11,290 nt of DNA, taken from the NCBI GenBank assembly GCA_001414345.1, contig LLCB01000718.1, forward strand, positions 1 to 11,290, written 5' to 3'. The notes below the pieces were generated by a model. It was not told where the DNA came from. It did no database searches and saw only the letters and a program-made list of their open reading frames with translations. A program made the translations under genes and the position numbers. Positions 10,313 through 11,290 of this stretch are shown here, in pieces; within the stretch, counting starts at the first letter, position 1; every line of letters starts with the position of its first letter. Source of the DNA: Hymenoscyphus infarciens (lineage: Eukaryota > Ascomycota > Leotiomycetes > Helotiales > Helotiaceae).

Positions 10313-10390
10313 TCTACGTCTTAATAAGAGAAGCCTATTAAGTAGACCTTCTAACTTTTAGCTATATTATTTTCTAATAACTCTTAAAGC

Positions 10391-10406
10391 CTTCTTCTTC
10401 TTCTTC
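10391..10406 (+). repeat. CTT trinucleotide microsatellite
   Basis: Five CTT units, CTTCTTCTTCTTCTTC, preceded by AAAGC and followed by TAAT. A short, perfect simple repeat, with no evidence of a role. Confidence 0.8.
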
Positions 10407-10733
10407 TAATATTATAAAAGCTTTTAAAGCTTATACTTTAGTAATTAATAAAATTATAAAAGTATACGCTAGTTACTTAGTAGATTATATAGATTAGTAT
10501 TAGAGAGCGAATATAGAGAGTTTTAAGTAACTTAGTATATAGCTAGTATCTTATAACTATCTTAGTAGAAAGAAGAGTATAAGCTAGAACTAGTAGATAT
10601 ATAAATAGATAAGTATATAGGTTTCTATAGAGCTTTAAAGAGAGAGAAATATAATAGTTTTAGACCTATTATATAACTCCTTACTATCTAGTAGAATCTT
10701 ATATATTAGTATTATTTAGAGCTATCTTTGCTA

Positions 10734-10789
10734 TTTACCTTTAGTTTTTATATTAATAACTATAAATAGACTACTTCTCTACTCTACTT
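10734..10789 (+). repeat. 56-bp direct repeat, right copy
   Basis: Second copy of 9769-9824, with 55 of 56 bases the same. It retains C at 10739 and 10790 where the left copy has T. It lies 7 bases before the first 40-bp satellite unit, so one copy borders each neighbouring array. Confidence 0.9.
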
Positions 10790-10796
10790 CTATCTT

Positions 10797-11290
10797 TACT
10801 ATATAATAATAGTCTCTATTAAGTAGAGAGTATTTTTATAATAGTCTCTACTAAGTAGAGAGTACTTTTACTATATAATAATAGTCTCTACTAAGTAGAG
10901 AGTATTTTTATTATAGAATAATAGTCTCTAGTAAGTAGAGAGTATTTCTATAATAGTCTATACTAAGTAGAGAGTACTTTTACTATATAATAATAGTCTC
11001 TATTAAGTAGAGAGTATTTTTACTATATAATAATAGTCTCTATTAAGTAGAGAGTATTTTTATTATAGAATAATAGTCTCTACTAAGTAGAGACTATTTT
11101 TACTATAAAATAATAGTCTCTACTAAGTAGAGAGTATTTTTACTATATAATAATAGTCTCTACTAAGTAGAGAGTATTTTTACTATAGAATAATAGTCTC
11201 TATTAAGTAGAGAGTATTTTTACTATATAATAATAGTCTCTACTAAGTAGAGAGTATTTTTACTATATAATAATAGTCTCTATTAAGTAG
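10797..11290 (+). repeat. 40-bp quasi-palindromic satellite array (truncated by window end)
   Basis: Thirteen head-to-tail units start at 10797, 10837, 10869, 10909, 10949, 10981, 11021, 11061, 11101, 11141, 11181, 11221 and 11261. Most are exactly 40 bp, the units at 10837 and 10949 are 32 bp, and the last is cut at 30 bp by the window edge. Each unit reads TACTATATAATAATAGTCTC, then TACTAAGTAGAGAGTATTTT, with few changes. The arms AATAGTCTCTACT and AGTAGAGAGTATT around a single A form a 27-bp inverted repeat with one mismatch. Variation is mainly C/T (CTACT/CTATT, TACT/TATT). There is no CpA, TpG or CpG in the whole array. Homogeneity implies recent amplification or conversion. There are no variable spacers, so it is not a CRISPR array. 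Confidence 0.95.

Larger units (their letters stand above)
9825..10733. other. Segment bracketed by 56-bp direct repeats
   Basis: About 0.9 kb between the two 56-bp copies. It holds a 25-bp triplicate (9989-10061), a 33-bp triplicate (10214-10312) and a CTT run at 10391-10406. CpG sites survive at about 10173, 10176, 10318, 10466 and 10508, and TpG at 10038 and 10729. No intact frame exists. From about 9979 to 10700 the first plus-strand phase has about one stop per 11 codons, no better than expected in DNA this TA-rich, so a coding origin is not shown. Confidence 0.6.
1..11290. other. RIP-saturated AT-rich compartment (whole window)
   Basis: Seen: CpA occurs 15 times and TpG 15 times in the whole window, far below what the C, A, T and G content would give, while TpA, CTAG, TAA and TAG are very abundant and CpT/ApG are retained. 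CpG is also scarce, about 39 sites. Known: RIP in Pezizomycotina deaminates C in duplicated DNA, preferring CpA, and leaves exactly this TpA-rich, CpA/TpG-depleted signature symmetrically on both strands. Inferred: the window is an AT-rich isochore or other heterochromatic block of such a fungus. Ordinary AT-rich genomes (mitochondria, Plasmodium, Mycoplasma) keep CpA and TpG, so plain A+T bias does not explain it. No rRNA, tRNA or protein-coding gene was found. The 13 ATG triplets (8 plus, 5 minus) give no frame longer than 23 codons. Confidence 0.88.

Noticed and set aside
9769..10789. LTR retrotransposon with 56-bp terminal repeats
   Set aside because: Repeats are far too short for LTRs, the interior is under 1 kb, and no primer-binding site, polypurine tract or pol domain is visible. 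TG...CA ends would be erased by RIP, so this is not fully excluded.
10797..11290. CRISPR array
   Set aside because: Period is 40 bp with no variable spacers; all parts of the unit are conserved and the composition is fungal RIP-like. It is a satellite.
1..11290. Mitochondrial, apicomplexan or bacterial AT-rich DNA
   Set aside because: Those genomes retain CpA and TpG and carry ATG-initiated genes; the selective absence of CpA/TpG with retained CpT points to RIP.
1..11290. Telomere repeats (TTAGGG-type) marking a chromosome end
   Set aside because: No tandem TTAGGG or CCCTAA run occurs anywhere in the window; a subtelomeric location is neither shown nor excluded.
1..11290. TATA boxes and other promoter-like motifs
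   Set aside because: TATAAA-type words occur constantly by composition and none precedes a gene, so none is annotated.

Overview
This window is gene-free, extremely A+T-rich DNA (about 20% G+C on lines I sampled by eye). Its composition fits a repeat-induced point mutation (RIP) compartment of a filamentous ascomycete (Pezizomycotina). The key observation is dinucleotide content. Reading every line, I find only 15 CpA and 15 TpG in 11,290 bases, while TpA is everywhere and CpT/ApG remain common. RIP converts CpA to TpA (TpG to TpA on the other strand) in duplicated DNA, and this window looks close to exhausted for that substrate. CpG is also scarce (about 39 sites). I cannot name the species.

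Nothing here can be read as a working gene. There are only 13 ATG triplets on both strands together, every frame is broken by TAA or TAG, and the longest ATG-initiated frame I found has 23 codons. Most of the unique-looking sequence (1-700, 938-4201, 4985-8690) is probably transposon or other duplicated DNA mutated beyond recognition. I could not identify a reverse transcriptase, integrase, transposase, LTR or terminal inverted repeat in it.

The structure that can be read is repetitive. From left to right: a 13-unit pyrimidine-rich minisatellite at 701-937 with a regular 17/21-bp higher-order pattern; a 53-bp dispersed direct repeat (4202-4254 and 4932-4984); small tandem repeats around 4600-4860, 6107-6145 and 6624-6675; and a long array of 70-bp dimers (30-bp A half plus 40-bp B half) at 8691-9351, interrupted by about 200 bp and resuming at 9560-9768. 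Next comes a segment bracketed by 56-bp direct repeats (9769-9824 and 10734-10789) that contains a 25-bp and a 33-bp triplicate. Last is a very homogeneous 40-bp satellite, each unit built around a quasi-palindrome, from 10797 to the window end, where it is cut off.

The region is best read as silent heterochromatin-type sequence (subtelomeric, pericentromeric or an AT-isochore; the sequence does not say which) in which satellites have grown inside or beside RIP-exhausted DNA. The arrays differ in internal divergence. The 40-bp satellite looks youngest and the 70-bp array oldest.
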